Of a stretch of DNA of 42,538 nucleotides, positions 8,669 to 17,072 are shown in pieces. Below the pieces are notes generated by a model. The model was not told where the DNA came from. It was given only the letters and a program-made list of their open reading frames with translations, and did no database searches. This DNA is from CAZJNX01 sp964547415 (lineage in GTDB: Bacteria; Pseudomonadota; Alphaproteobacteria; Rhizobiales; Amorphaceae): assembly GCA_964547415.1 (NCBI GenBank), contig CAZJNX010000008.1, positions 1 through 42,538 on the forward strand, in the 5' to 3' direction. A program made the position numbers and the translations under genes. The first letter of the stretch is position 1, and each line of letters starts with the position of its first letter.

Positions 8669-9562
8669 ATGCGCGACGAATACGCCAGCCCCTGGACCTA
8701 CTGGCTGATGTGGACGTGGCTGCTCGCGGCCGTCTTCGTCCTCATGCTGCCGACCTTCTACAACTACTACATCTCGTTCAACGAGCTCGGCTTCGGCGCG
8801 CGGGACTACGAGTTCACCCTCGGCTGGTACGCCGCCGTCTTCTCCGACTCCCTGCTGACGACGGCGTTCGGCTGGACCATCTTCCTCGGGATCATCAACG
8901 TCGTCATCACGGTGCCGCTCGGGCTCCTCGCCGCCAAGCAGTTCAAGCGGGACCCGCGGCAGGCGTGGCTGGTCGCGCTGATGCTGCTGCCGCTGTTCGT
9001 CCCGGGCGACATCTTCGCCTCGGCCCTCCTCGTCTTCTTCCGCACCCTCAACGACTTCTTCGGCGGTGTGGCGGACGCGACGGGCCTCGCCTTCATGGAG
9101 GAGTGGTTCGACCTCGGGGTGACGACAGCGGTGATCGGGCTCGTGGTCTATTCGCTGCCCTACATCTTCATCGTCATTCTCATCACGCTCGGCCGCTACC
9201 ACCCGCAGCAGACCGAGGCGGCCCGCGCCTGCGGCGCCACCGCCTGGCAGGCGTTCCGTGACGTGGAGTTCCCCCAGATCCGGGCGGGCGTGTTCGCCTC
9301 CTGCGCGTTCGTGATGATCCTCACCTTCAACGAGTACACGCGCACGGCGATCCTGAAGGGCGGCTTCGACACCTTCACCACGGTGCTCGTCTCGCAGATG
9401 CTCAACACGGGCATGTCCGAGCAGAGCTACGCCATGGGCGGCATCGTCTCGTCCATCGCGATCCTCGTCATCGGCTCGGTGATCGTCGTCACCATGGTCC
9501 GCGAGGAGCGCATCGAGCGCCGCCGCCGCAACGAGGAGGCGATCGCCGAAGCGGGCGGCTGA
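8669..9562 (+). CDS. ABC transporter permease (PotC/PotI-like)
   Basis: A 297-aa second permease with about six membrane segments. It begins with YASPWTYWLMWTWLL, and the EAA loop is EAARACGATAWQAF followed by RDVEFPQIRAGV. It ends in a short charged cytoplasmic tail rich in Arg and Glu. The gene starts three bases after the first permease without a strong ribosome site, which suggests translational coupling. Both permeases plus the downstream ATPase and upstream binding protein give a complete importer. Confidence 0.92.
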   Translation: MRDEYASPWTYWLMWTWLLAAVFVLMLPTFYNYYISFNELGFGARDYEFTLGWYAAVFSDSLLTTAFGWTIFLGIINVVITVPLGLLAAKQFKRDPRQAWLVALMLLPLFVPGDIFASALLVFFRTLNDFFGGVADATGLAFMEEWFDLGVTTAVIGLVVYSLPYIFIVILITLGRYHPQQTEAARACGATAWQAFRDVEFPQIRAGVFASCAFVMILTFNEYTRTAILKGGFDTFTTVLVSQMLNTGMSEQSYAMGGIVSSIAILVIGSVIVVTMVREERIERRRRNEEAIAEAGG

Positions 9563-9597
9563 GCCGCGCCAGGGTCGATCGATCGGGGATGAGAACG

Positions 9598-10680
9598 ATG
9601 ACGAACATCGCGGTCGAGGCCGTCGACCTGTCCAAGAGCTACGGCAGCGTGCGTGCCCTGAGAAACGTAGACGTCGCCATCGCCAAGGGCGAGTACTTCG
9701 TGCTCCTTGGCCCCTCGGGCGGCGGCAAGACGACGCTGCTGCGCCTCATCGGCGGATTCCTGAAGCCGACCGGGGGCAAGGTGCTGATCGACGGGAAGGA
9801 CGTCTCCCACCTGCCGCCCGACAAGCGGCCGACGTCGATGGTCTTCCAGTCCTTCGCCCTCTTCCCGCACATGACGGTGGCGCAGAACGTCGGCTACGGG
9901 CTGAAGCTGAAGAAGCTCCCGCCGGAGACCATCGAGCGGAAGGTCTCCGCGATGCTGGAGACCGTCGGGCTGTCCGGCTACGAGGACCGGCGCGTGTGGG
10001 AGCTTTCGGGCGGGCAGCAGCAGCGCGTCCAGCTCGCCCGCTCGCTGGTGCTCGAGACCGACATCCTCCTCCTCGACGAGCCGCTCGCCGCCCTCGACGC
10101 GAAACTCCGCAAGGAGATGTGCTTCTGGCTGAAGCAGCTGCAGGAGCGGGTGGGCATCACCTTCATCCACGTCACCCACAACCAGGAAGAGGCGATGAGC
10201 GTCGCGGACCGCATCGCCATCGTCTCGGGCGGCGAGCTCGTCGAGGCCGGGACGGTGCGCGACGTCTACGAGCACCCGCGCCGCCGCTTCACCGCCGACT
10301 TCATCGGCGAGAACAACATCCTCGACGGCACGGTGAAGGCGACGAACGGCACCCTCTCCGACATCGACCTCGGCTTCGCCACCATCCCCGTGCCGCACCG
10401 GGAGCTGACGCCCGCGCCGGGCGCGGCGGCCGCCGTCTCTGTGCGGTCCGAGCGCATGCGCCTTGCGCGCGAGCCAGCGGACGGCGCGCCATCCCTGCCG
10501 GTCTCCTACGTGGAGGAGTTCTACCTCGGCCTCGTGACGCGCCACCAGCTGCGCCTTCCCGACGGGCGGGAGATCAACGTGCGCAGCCTGTCGGACCGAC
10601 AGGCGCCCCACGCCTTCGCGCCGGGGGAGACGGCCTACGTCACCTGGGCGACGGACGACGGCCGCCTCCACCTCGACTGA
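9598..10680 (+). CDS. ABC transporter ATP-binding protein (PotA-like)
   Basis: A 360-aa ATPase. The Walker A motif GPSGGGKTT is at residues 38-46, followed by the Q-loop FQSFALFPH, the ABC signature LSGGQQQRVQLARS, Walker B ILLLDEPLAALD and the switch HVTHNQEEAM. The C-terminal third (from about residue 240) looks like a TOBE domain of the PotA/FbpC class. An in-frame ATG nine bases earlier (9589) is possible. I chose 9598 because the GGGG element has better spacing to it. It is the last gene of the block and converges on the STAS gene four bases beyond, leaving no room for a separate terminator. Confidence 0.93.
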   Translation: MTNIAVEAVDLSKSYGSVRALRNVDVAIAKGEYFVLLGPSGGGKTTLLRLIGGFLKPTGGKVLIDGKDVSHLPPDKRPTSMVFQSFALFPHMTVAQNVGYGLKLKKLPPETIERKVSAMLETVGLSGYEDRRVWELSGGQQQRVQLARSLVLETDILLLDEPLAALDAKLRKEMCFWLKQLQERVGITFIHVTHNQEEAMSVADRIAIVSGGELVEAGTVRDVYEHPRRRFTADFIGENNILDGTVKATNGTLSDIDLGFATIPVPHRELTPAPGAAAAVSVRSERMRLAREPADGAPSLPVSYVEEFYLGLVTRHQLRLPDGREINVRSLSDRQAPHAFAPGETAYVTWATDDGRLHLD

Positions 10681-10684
10681 CGGC

Positions 10685-11077
10685 TCAGGCGGCGACCGGC
10701 CGGGCGCCCGCCTCGGCCCAGGCCTTCGGCGCCTCCGCTTCCGGGAATGCCTCCGCCTTGACCGGCAGCACCTTGCCGAAGCCTTCCACCATCGCCCCCG
10801 CGCTCTCCGGCGCGCCGACCACGATGTACTTGTCCACCTTGCCGACGGAGCGGAACTGGGCCTTCATGGTCTCCGCGTCCCAGCCCGCGCCGGTCTCGCG
10901 TCCCTCGAAGCCGTCGAAGACGAGGAGCATCGTCACCTTGTCGAAGGCGTCGAAGGCGCGGTTCATGTACTCGGCCATCGCCGAGAAATCCTCATGGGTG
11001 ACCTTGCCGCGGATGCGGAAGGCGAACACCGACGGCCGGTCGGTGGGGATCTGGGCGATGGTGGGCGTCTCGAACAT
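10685..11077 (-). CDS. SpoIIAA-like STAS/AAS-domain protein
   Basis: A 130-aa cytoplasmic protein resembling the SpoIIAA-like family of proteobacterial STAS-fold proteins. Typical features are IRGKVTHEDFSAMAEYMNRAF near the N-terminus, the MLLVFDGFEG strand and a KYIVVGAPESAGAM segment. Members are often found near stress or membrane genes, and their biochemical role is poorly defined; lipid or partner binding has been suggested for the fold. The start follows AAGGAGCGAGAG. It is convergent with the ABC ATPase and 56 bases downstream of the uracil-DNA glycosylase gene on the same strand, so it may be co-transcribed with that gene and cobT. Confidence 0.8.
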   Translation of the reverse strand: MFETPTIAQIPTDRPSVFAFRIRGKVTHEDFSAMAEYMNRAFDAFDKVTMLLVFDGFEGRETGAGWDAETMKAQFRSVGKVDKYIVVGAPESAGAMVEGFGKVLPVKAEAFPEAEAPKAWAEAGARPVAA

Positions 11078-11133
11078 CTCTCGCTCCTTCGCTCGTGTCC
11101 CGGACGGGACGCGCGAAGGGGCCGGCGGTTCCC

Positions 11134-11811
11134 TCACAGCCGCGCGGCGACCTCCCGCCGCAGGACCGGCAGGAGGTCCGTCTCGAACCACGGGTGGCGC
11201 TTCAGCCAGGCGTTGTTGCGCCAGGACGGGTGGGGCAGCGGGATGACGAGGGGGCCCGGCCCCGCGGCGGTCTCGGCCATCACCGCCCGAAAGTCGGCGA
11301 CGATGCGCGTCAGCGGCAGCCGCGACCGCCCCGGCACGTGGTAGCGCATGGAGTGGATGCCGATGGACAGGACGAGGTCGAGCCGCGGCAGCTCCGGGAA
11401 CAGCCGGTCGTGCCAGGCGGCGCGGCACTCCCGCCGCGGCGGCTTGTCGCCGCCCTTGGCGTCGTAGCCCGGAAAGCAGCACCCCATGGGGACGATGGCG
11501 ACCCGCGCCGCGTCGTAGAAGGTGGCCTCGTCGAGGGCGAGCCAGCGCCTGAGGCGCACGCCGGAGGGATCGTAAAAGGGCTTGCCGGCGAGGTGGGCGC
11601 GCATCCCCGGGGCCTGGCTGCAGATGGCGACCCGTGCCGTCCGGCTCACCTGGAAGACGGGGACCGGCTCGTGGGGGAGGCGCTCGCCGTCCGGCGCGTC
11701 CCGGCAGATGCGGCAGGCGCGCATCCCATCGAGCAGCGCCGCCAGCGCCGCGGCCGCCTCCTCCGCCCCGCTCCCGCGGCGCGGGCGGGCGGCGAGGGCC
11801 TCACGCGCCAT
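11134..11811 (-). CDS. Uracil-DNA glycosylase superfamily protein (Fe-S, family 4/5-like)
   Basis: A 225-aa protein of the uracil-DNA glycosylase superfamily. It shows CRICRD near residue 33, the motif-1-like loop SQAPGMRAHL, a PMGCCFPGY segment with a further Cys 16-17 residues later (RRECRAAW), and the motif-2-like PLPHPSWRN. The Cys pattern resembles the 4Fe-4S enzymes of families 4 and 5. Motif 1 lacks the acidic residue usual after GEAPG in family 4, so activity may differ. The role would be base-excision repair of deaminated cytosine, relevant in such GC-rich DNA. The start overlaps the end of cobT by 11 bases, which indicates translational coupling with an unrelated gene. Confidence 0.8.
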   Translation of the reverse strand: MAREALAARPRRGSGAEEAAAALAALLDGMRACRICRDAPDGERLPHEPVPVFQVSRTARVAICSQAPGMRAHLAGKPFYDPSGVRLRRWLALDEATFYDAARVAIVPMGCCFPGYDAKGGDKPPRRECRAAWHDRLFPELPRLDLVLSIGIHSMRYHVPGRSRLPLTRIVADFRAVMAETAAGPGPLVIPLPHPSWRNNAWLKRHPWFETDLLPVLRREVAARL

Positions 11812-12829
11812 CGCCCGCCCCGTCCCGGTCGCTGACGCCGGCGTCGGCGAAGGTCGCCATGCCGGTGTGCGTGGCGACGGCGATGCGGGCGAGGTTGGCG
11901 GCGAGCGCGGCCCCCGTCCCCTCCCCGAGGCGCATGTCGAGGTCGAGGATCGGCCGCGCGCCGAGGGCGGCGAGCGCCCGCCCGTGGGCCCTTTCCGCAG
12001 ACAGGTGGCCGAAGCGGCAGTGGTCGATCGCCCCGTCCGCCATCCGTGCGACCACGGCCGCGGCGGCCGTCGCCACGAAGCCGTCCACGAGGACGGGCAC
12101 CTTCTGGTGCCGCGCGGCGAGGATCGCCCCCGCCATCGCCGCGATCTCCCGCCCGCCGACGCGGCGCAGGATCTGGAGCGGGTCGCCCTCCCCCTCGAGG
12201 CGGGCGACGGCGCGGGCGAGGACGTCCGCCTTCCGGGCGACGCCGGCGGCGTCGAGCCCGGTGCCCGCGCCCGCCCAGTCGGCCGCCTCCCCGCCGAAGA
12301 GGGCGTGGAGGACGGCGGCGGCGACGGTGGTGTTGCCGATCCCCATCTCGCCGAGGCACAGGACGTCGATGCCGCCCGCGATCGCCTCGAGGCCGAAGGC
12401 CATGGTGGCCGCGCACGCCTTCTCGTCCGCGAAGGCGTCCTCGCGGGCGATGTTGCCGGAGGGGATCGCGACGGCGAGGTCGAAGATGCGAAGGCCGAGG
12501 CCTGCAGCCTCGCAGATCCGGTTGATCGCCGCACCCCCGGCCTCGAAGTTGGCCAGCATCTGGGCGCTCACCTCCGCCGGATAGGCGGACACGCCCTCCT
12601 CGGTGACGCCGTGGCTGGTGGCGAACAGGGCCACCATCATCCGGTCGGCGCGGGGCGGGGCCTGCCCCTGCCAGGCGGCGAGCCACTCCACGAGCGCCTC
12701 GAGGCGGCCGAGGGAGCCGGGCGGCTTGGTGAGCTGCCGGTCGCGCGCCCGGACCGCCTCGACGGCCGCCGCGTCGGCCGGCGGGGCGGTGGCGGCGAGC
12801 TGCCGGAAGTCGTCGAAGGGCGTCGTCAT
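11801..12829 (-). CDS. cobT: Nicotinate-nucleotide-dimethylbenzimidazole phosphoribosyltransferase
   Basis: A 342-aa CobT, the normal family length. The enzyme moves phosphoribose from nicotinate mononucleotide to 5,6-dimethylbenzimidazole, giving alpha-ribazole phosphate for the lower ligand of cobalamin. Seen are the N-terminal LTKPPGSLGRLE motif, FATSHGVTEEGVSAYP, the GEMGIGNTTVAAA glycine loop, and the C-terminal LGEGTGAALA motif carrying the catalytic Glu. The ATG is preceded by GGAAGG. No other cobalamin gene is in the window and no cobalamin riboswitch was recognised upstream. Its stop overlaps the start of the DNA glycosylase gene. Confidence 0.95.
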   Translation of the reverse strand: MTTPFDDFRQLAATAPPADAAAVEAVRARDRQLTKPPGSLGRLEALVEWLAAWQGQAPPRADRMMVALFATSHGVTEEGVSAYPAEVSAQMLANFEAGGAAINRICEAAGLGLRIFDLAVAIPSGNIAREDAFADEKACAATMAFGLEAIAGGIDVLCLGEMGIGNTTVAAAVLHALFGGEAADWAGAGTGLDAAGVARKADVLARAVARLEGEGDPLQILRRVGGREIAAMAGAILAARHQKVPVLVDGFVATAAAAVVARMADGAIDHCRFGHLSAERAHGRALAALGARPILDLDMRLGEGTGAALAANLARIAVATHTGMATFADAGVSDRDGAGDGA

Positions 12830-13179
12830 GCCTTCCCTCTCGCGTGGCGCGGGCGGACCGCGACAACTACGCCCCGCCCCGCCCGGGATCAAGGCACGTC
12901 CGCCGCGGCCGATCGCCGATCGCCGGGCCGCAAGCATGACCCGCCCGCCGGTCCGCGTCCCTTCGAACGACGCGGCGGCGGACCGCGCGCCGCCGGCGTC
13001 CGGCACACCCGTCCGCAACCGCGCCGGACGGAGGGCGGGCCGCCCGCCGGAAGCCGGCGCCGACCATCGCCGGGTCGGCTCCCTTCGATTCGCCCGCCGC
13101 CCGGCGTATAACGGCGCCCGTGCCCGCCGCGCCGCAGCGGGCGGGGGCCGCGCGCGCCGGCCCGTCCAGGGGAGACACC
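12830..13179. other. Divergent intergenic region between cobT and the SH3 gene
   Basis: These 350 bases separate cobT (minus) from the exported SH3 protein gene (plus) and should hold both promoters. No gene is supported. A TATAAC box at 13107-13112 could be the -10 of the plus-strand gene, but the -35 candidate 17 bases upstream (TTCGAT) is poor. A GGGGAG ribosome site lies at about 13169-13174 before the ATG at 13180. Short GATCGCC repeats occur near 12910-12925. Nothing else stands out. Confidence 0.4.
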
Positions 13180-15831
13180 ATGCGCAAGCCCATCGCCCTC
13201 GCCCTCGCCCTGGCCATCGCCACGACGCCCGCCATGGCCGCGCCCGGCGTCACGACCGCGAACGTCAACTTCCGCGCCGGGCCGGGGACGGACCACCCGT
13301 CGATCCGCGTCCTGCCCGCCGGCACCGCGGTGGACGTCGGGGCGTGCGACGCGGGTGCCGCCTGGTGCGCCGTCACGGTCGGCGGCGAGCAGGGCTTCGT
13401 CAGCGGCCGCTACCTGCAGGAGAGCGCGGACCCGGACGGCTGGCCCCGCGCCTTCGACGTGGGCGCGGACGGGCGCATGGTCCTCTACCAGCCCCAGTTC
13501 ACCGCGTGGGACGAGTTCCGCACCCTGAAGGCCCTCGTCGCCGCCGAGTACCAGGCGAGCGCGGGCGCGGACACGGCCTTCGGCGTGATCGCCGTCGAGG
13601 CCGACAGCGCCCTCGACGAAGAGACGGGCGAGGTGGTCCTCACCGACCTCTCCGTCACCTCCCTCGACTTCTCCACCCTCGACCGGGACGCCCTCGCCGC
13701 GCTCGCCGTGGAGACCGGCAAGCTCCTGCCGACGGGCCCCGTGACCGTCTCCCGGGAGCGGGTGGCGGCGAGCCTCGCGGAGGCCGAGCGGATGGTGGAT
13801 GTCGCGGGCCTCGGCACCGATCCGCCGCCGATCCACTGGTCGACGACCCCCGCGATCCTCGTCCAGACGGACGGCGAGCCGGCCTTCGCACCGGTGAAGG
13901 GCGCCGCGGGCCTGTCCTTCGTCGTCAACACCAACTGGGACCTCTTGCGCGTCGACGACGGCGGGGCGCTCTACCTGCGCGACGACGTCCGCTGGCTCAC
14001 CGCCTCCGCGATCGACGGGGACTGGTCGGGCACCACGGACCTTCCGGCGCTGCTGGCCGCCCTCCCCGACGACGGCAGCTGGGACGACGCCCGCGCCGCC
14101 GTCCCGCCCGTGCCGTGGGAGGGGGCGCCGCCGAAGGTGATCGCGGTCGACGCGCCGTCCGAGCTCATCCTGTTCGACGGGGAGCCCGCCGTGGAGCCGG
14201 TGCCGGGCATGGCGCTCCTGTGGGCCTCCAACACGGAGAAGGACGTCTTCCGCCTCGGGGAGGCGGGGGACTGGTACGTCCTCCTGTCGGGCCGCTGGTT
14301 CCGCGCCGCCTCCCTCGACGGGCCGTGGACCTTCGCCACGCCCGACCTTCCGGACGACTTCCGCAACCTGCCGGAGGACGCGCCCTACGCCGCCGCCCGC
14401 GCCTCCGTCCCCGGCACGTCGGAGAGCGCGGAGGCGCGCCTCGAGGCCTCGATCCCCTCCACCGCCCGGGTGGAGGAGGGCACCCTCACCCCCACCCTCG
14501 CCTACGCGGGCGAGCCGGCCTTCGCGCCCGTCGAGGGGACGGCGCTGTCCTACGCCACCAACTCCGGCGACCCGGTGATTCTCGTTTCCGGCCGCTACTA
14601 CCTCCTCCAGAACGGGGTGTGGTTCGTCTCCGACGCTCCGGACGGGCCATGGACGCTCGCCCGCGCGGTTCCGGAGGAGATCTACGGGATCCCGCCGTCC
14701 TCGCCGGTCTACAACGTCACCTACGTCCGGGTGTACGAGACCGAGCCCGACGCGGTCTGGTACGGCTACACCATGGGCTACCTTTACGGATTCCTCGCCT
14801 GGGGCACCTACGTCTACGGCACGGGCTGGCGCTACCCGCCCTACTGGTACGCCCGGCCGGGGCTTCCGCCGGTCTACTACCCGCGGCCGGTCACCTACGG
14901 CATCGGGGCCTACTACAATCCGGTCCGGGGCACCTTCGGGCGCTACGGTTACGCCTACGGGCCCTACCGGGGGATCGCGGGGGCGCGCGCCTGGAACCCG
15001 GCGACGGGGACCTACGCCCGCGCCGGGGCGGCCTGGGGCCCGAGGGGGGAGGCCGGCTTCGTCGCCGCCACCAACCCGCGGACCGACACGGGCGCCTTCG
15101 CCGCGGGCGGGCGCAACGTCTACGGGGCGTGGGGGACGGCGGGCGTCACCCGCGGCTCGCAGTGGGCGCGGGTGACCGGCCGGGAGAACGCCGCGGGGGG
15201 CGGTGCGGTGCGCTGGCGCACGTCCGCGGGCACGGGCGGTTTCGTGCGCGAGGGCCGGCGGGGCAACGTCTACGCCGGGCGGGACGGCAACGTGTACCGC
15301 AACACCGGCGATGGCTGGCAGCGCTTCGACGGCGGCTGGCACGACGTGTCGCGGCCCGCCGAGGGCGACCTCCTGCGGCCGGGCGACGGCGTCGGGGCGC
15401 TGACGCCCGAGGCCCGCGCGCGGCTGGGCGAGACGGGCGTGGGCCAGGCGGTCGGCAACCTGCGGCAGGAGGGCCGGCTCTCCGACCTCGCGACGGCGGG
15501 CGCTGCGGGCGCGGCCGGTGGCGCCCTCGCCGAGCGCCGGGGCGCGGGCGCCGGCCCACGGGACGGCGCGGCGAGGCTCGCGGACCGGCCGGCCTCAGCC
15601 CCGGCGGAGCGGCCGTCGGCGAGACCGGCGGAGCGGCCCGCGGCGGCCCAGCGTCCGGCCGCCGCGCGCCCTTCGCAAGCACCGGCCCACCTCCAGCGGG
15701 ACGCGCGGACCCGCGCGGTCGGCAACCAGCGCCGCATGGCGACGCGCCAGTCCGCCCGCCCGCCGGCCCGCGCCTCCGCCCCGCGCGCCCCCGGCCACCG
15801 CAGCGGCGGCTTCGGCGGCCGCCGCCGCTGA
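13180..15831 (+). CDS. Exported SH3-domain protein with three-fold 'DGEPAF...DGPW' repeat and Tyr-rich domain
   Basis: An 883-aa secreted or envelope protein. Residues 1-21 form a Sec signal peptide (LALALAIATTPAMA). Residues 22-82 are a bacterial SH3 (SH3_3) domain with VNFRAGPGTDHPSIRVL and GFVSGRYL. Three divergent copies of one repeat follow at about 222-295, 326-392 and 437-493. Each opens with a DGEPAF/EPAFAPV element and a central N-T/S-aromatic strand, and ends in an aromatic-rich D-G-D/P-W. A Tyr/Gly/Pro-rich stretch spans about 520-610, and the last 90 residues are a Pro/Ala/Arg-rich tail. SH3_3 domains often bind peptidoglycan. I do not know the repeat's function; related proteins are sometimes loosely named carbohydrate-binding. 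The start is set by the signal peptide and a GGGGAG site. Confidence 0.85.
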   Translation: MRKPIALALALAIATTPAMAAPGVTTANVNFRAGPGTDHPSIRVLPAGTAVDVGACDAGAAWCAVTVGGEQGFVSGRYLQESADPDGWPRAFDVGADGRMVLYQPQFTAWDEFRTLKALVAAEYQASAGADTAFGVIAVEADSALDEETGEVVLTDLSVTSLDFSTLDRDALAALAVETGKLLPTGPVTVSRERVAASLAEAERMVDVAGLGTDPPPIHWSTTPAILVQTDGEPAFAPVKGAAGLSFVVNTNWDLLRVDDGGALYLRDDVRWLTASAIDGDWSGTTDLPALLAALPDDGSWDDARAAVPPVPWEGAPPKVIAVDAPSELILFDGEPAVEPVPGMALLWASNTEKDVFRLGEAGDWYVLLSGRWFRAASLDGPWTFATPDLPDDFRNLPEDAPYAAARASVPGTSESAEARLEASIPSTARVEEGTLTPTLAYAGEPAFAPVEGTALSYATNSGDPVILVSGRYYLLQNGVWFVSDAPDGPWTLARAVPEEIYGIPPSSPVYNVTYVRVYETEPDAVWYGYTMGYLYGFLAWGTYVYGTGWRYPPYWYARPGLPPVYYPRPVTYGIGAYYNPVRGTFGRYGYAYGPYRGIAGARAWNPATGTYARAGAAWGPRGEAGFVAATNPRTDTGAFAAGGRNVYGAWGTAGVTRGSQWARVTGRENAAGGGAVRWRTSAGTGGFVREGRRGNVYAGRDGNVYRNTGDGWQRFDGGWHDVSRPAEGDLLRPGDGVGALTPEARARLGETGVGQAVGNLRQEGRLSDLATAGAAGAAGGALAERRGAGAGPRDGAARLADRPASAPAERPSARPAERPAAAQRPAAARPSQAPAHLQRDARTRAVGNQRRMATRQSARPPARASAPRAPGHRSGGFGGRRR

Positions 15832-15834
15832 GGA

Positions 15835-15877
15835 CCGCCCGTCCGGGCGGCACGCGCCCTCGGGAACGGCGGGCGCG
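15835..15877 (+). terminator. Two tandem hairpins after the SH3 gene
   Basis: The first hairpin (15835-15850, CCGCCC and GGGCGG with a 4-base loop) begins three bases after the stop. The second (15853-15877, CGCGCCC and GGGCGCG with an 11-base loop) follows directly. No clear T-tract is present, as is common in very GC-rich genomes. Likely transcript end for the SH3 gene. Confidence 0.45.
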
Positions 15878-16013
15878 ACGTTCTCGGCCGGGCTGCGCGG
15901 CCGGCCGGCGACGCGGCCCATGGGAGGCGGCGGGCCGGCGTGCTACAAGCCCTGGTGCCGCCGCGGCGCGCCGGGACGGTGCGCGGCTTCGGCGGCCAGA
16001 CGGGAGAGACCAG

Positions 16014-17006
16014 ATGAGACACACGCTGAGGACGGCGCTCGCCGCGGTCGCCGCCGTCGCGTTCGGCACGGCGGCCCACGCGGTCGAGATCCAGATCCAC
16101 ACCGGCGGCGCGCCCACGGGCGAGGGCTCCACCTACCACAACGGCATGGGCCTCGCCGTGGAGGAGCTGATCGAGACGATCGGCAACGACTACGGCTACG
16201 AGATCCGCCGCATCCCCTCCAACGGCGCGGTCGCCAACGCGAACGCGTGCGACGGGGAGCTGGAGAACCTGTGCTTCGGCATCGGCCAGGGCGGCATCAC
16301 CTACGACGCGGTGGAGAACGGCACCACGCAGATCGTGCGGAACGACCTGCCGGGCGAGTGCGCCATGGCCTTCACCGCCGAACCGCGCCTTTCGAACTGG
16401 AAGTCGGTCGTGGAGAACGCGGCGCGGGTGACCTTCGTGGTGCCGGAGGGGTCGGGCTCGGAGGCGTTCATCCGCCGCATCTTCGAGCTGGAGCCCGACC
16501 TCGAAGGCATCACCCCGACCTTCGCCTACGTCTCCGGCCAGCAGGGCATCATCGACAAGGTGAGCACCACGCGCGGGGCGCTCGGCGTCTTCTACGCCTA
16601 CCCGAACCCGACGGACGGGCTCGTGAACGCGGCCGCCGGCGAGGGCCTCACGGTGATGGGCGTCCTGTCGCCCGCCCTCGCCCGCACCTCGGACGCCTAC
16701 TACCTCAACCGGAAGGCGCCCTACCAGCTCACCTGGCTCGGCCTCGGCGAGACGAAGACGGTCCGGACCATGTGCTCCAAGGCGCTCCTGTTCGCCGGCG
16801 ATCCGGCGAAGCTCGACGACCCGTGGGCCGAGGACGACTACCGCGACCTGATCGCCAAGTTGAAGGCGGCGCCCGCGGAGGACTTCGTGCCGCAAGGGGG
16901 CCCGCTTGCCCGCCTGATGCGGGAGGTGGAAGGCCTGTCGGAGGAGTACGGCGTCTCGGAGATGGTGACCGACCTCCAGGACCAGGTCTCCCAGCGCCTC
17001 AACTGA
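16014..17006 (+). CDS. TAXI-family TRAP transporter solute-binding protein
   Basis: A 330-aa periplasmic binding protein. The signal peptide is residues 1-23 (ALAAVAAVAFGTAAHA). The mature start reads VEIQIHTGGAPTGEGSTYHN, the family's conserved opening, followed by the NGAVANANACDGELENLCFG ligand-pocket region and SGQQGIIDKVSTTRGALGVF. TAXI proteins deliver organic acids such as 2-oxoglutarate or glutamate to a fused DctQM permease, but no permease gene is in the window, so the protein is an orphan or works in trans. The ATG was chosen by the signal peptide and the GGGAGAGACCAG site; the much longer open frame upstream is an antisense shadow. A strong hairpin follows the stop. Confidence 0.85.
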   Translation: MRHTLRTALAAVAAVAFGTAAHAVEIQIHTGGAPTGEGSTYHNGMGLAVEELIETIGNDYGYEIRRIPSNGAVANANACDGELENLCFGIGQGGITYDAVENGTTQIVRNDLPGECAMAFTAEPRLSNWKSVVENAARVTFVVPEGSGSEAFIRRIFELEPDLEGITPTFAYVSGQQGIIDKVSTTRGALGVFYAYPNPTDGLVNAAAGEGLTVMGVLSPALARTSDAYYLNRKAPYQLTWLGLGETKTVRTMCSKALLFAGDPAKLDDPWAEDDYRDLIAKLKAAPAEDFVPQGGPLARLMREVEGLSEEYGVSEMVTDLQDQVSQRLN

Positions 17007-17014
17007 CCCCGCGG

Positions 17015-17055
17015 CCGTCCGGCGCCACGGGCGAAGAGGCCCGGGCGCCGGACGG
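17015..17055 (+). terminator. Long GC-rich hairpin between TAXI gene and phosphatase gene
   Basis: Arms 17015-17026 and 17044-17055 are a perfect 12-bp inverted repeat. Inside, CGGGC (17028-17032) pairs with GCCCG (17039-17043) around a GAAGAG loop, leaving only one unpaired A at 17027. The stem is therefore about 17 bp. It lies 8 bases after one stop and 17 bases before the next ATG, so it could act as a terminator, an attenuator or an mRNA-stabilising 3' end. No T-tract is present. Confidence 0.6.
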
Positions 17056-17072
17056 CGAGAAGGGGTGAGACG

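Noticed and set aside
6539..9202. An 887-codon minus-strand frame across the ABC binding protein and permeases
   Set aside because: Low-complexity charged sequence opposite clear transporter genes; no start context or domain.
12830..13179. Cobalamin riboswitch upstream of cobT
   Set aside because: No B12-box-like or conserved core element could be recognised in the leader.
12603..16013. Long upstream extension of the TAXI frame
   Set aside because: It runs antisense to cobT and out of frame through the SH3 gene; the true start with a signal peptide is at 16014.
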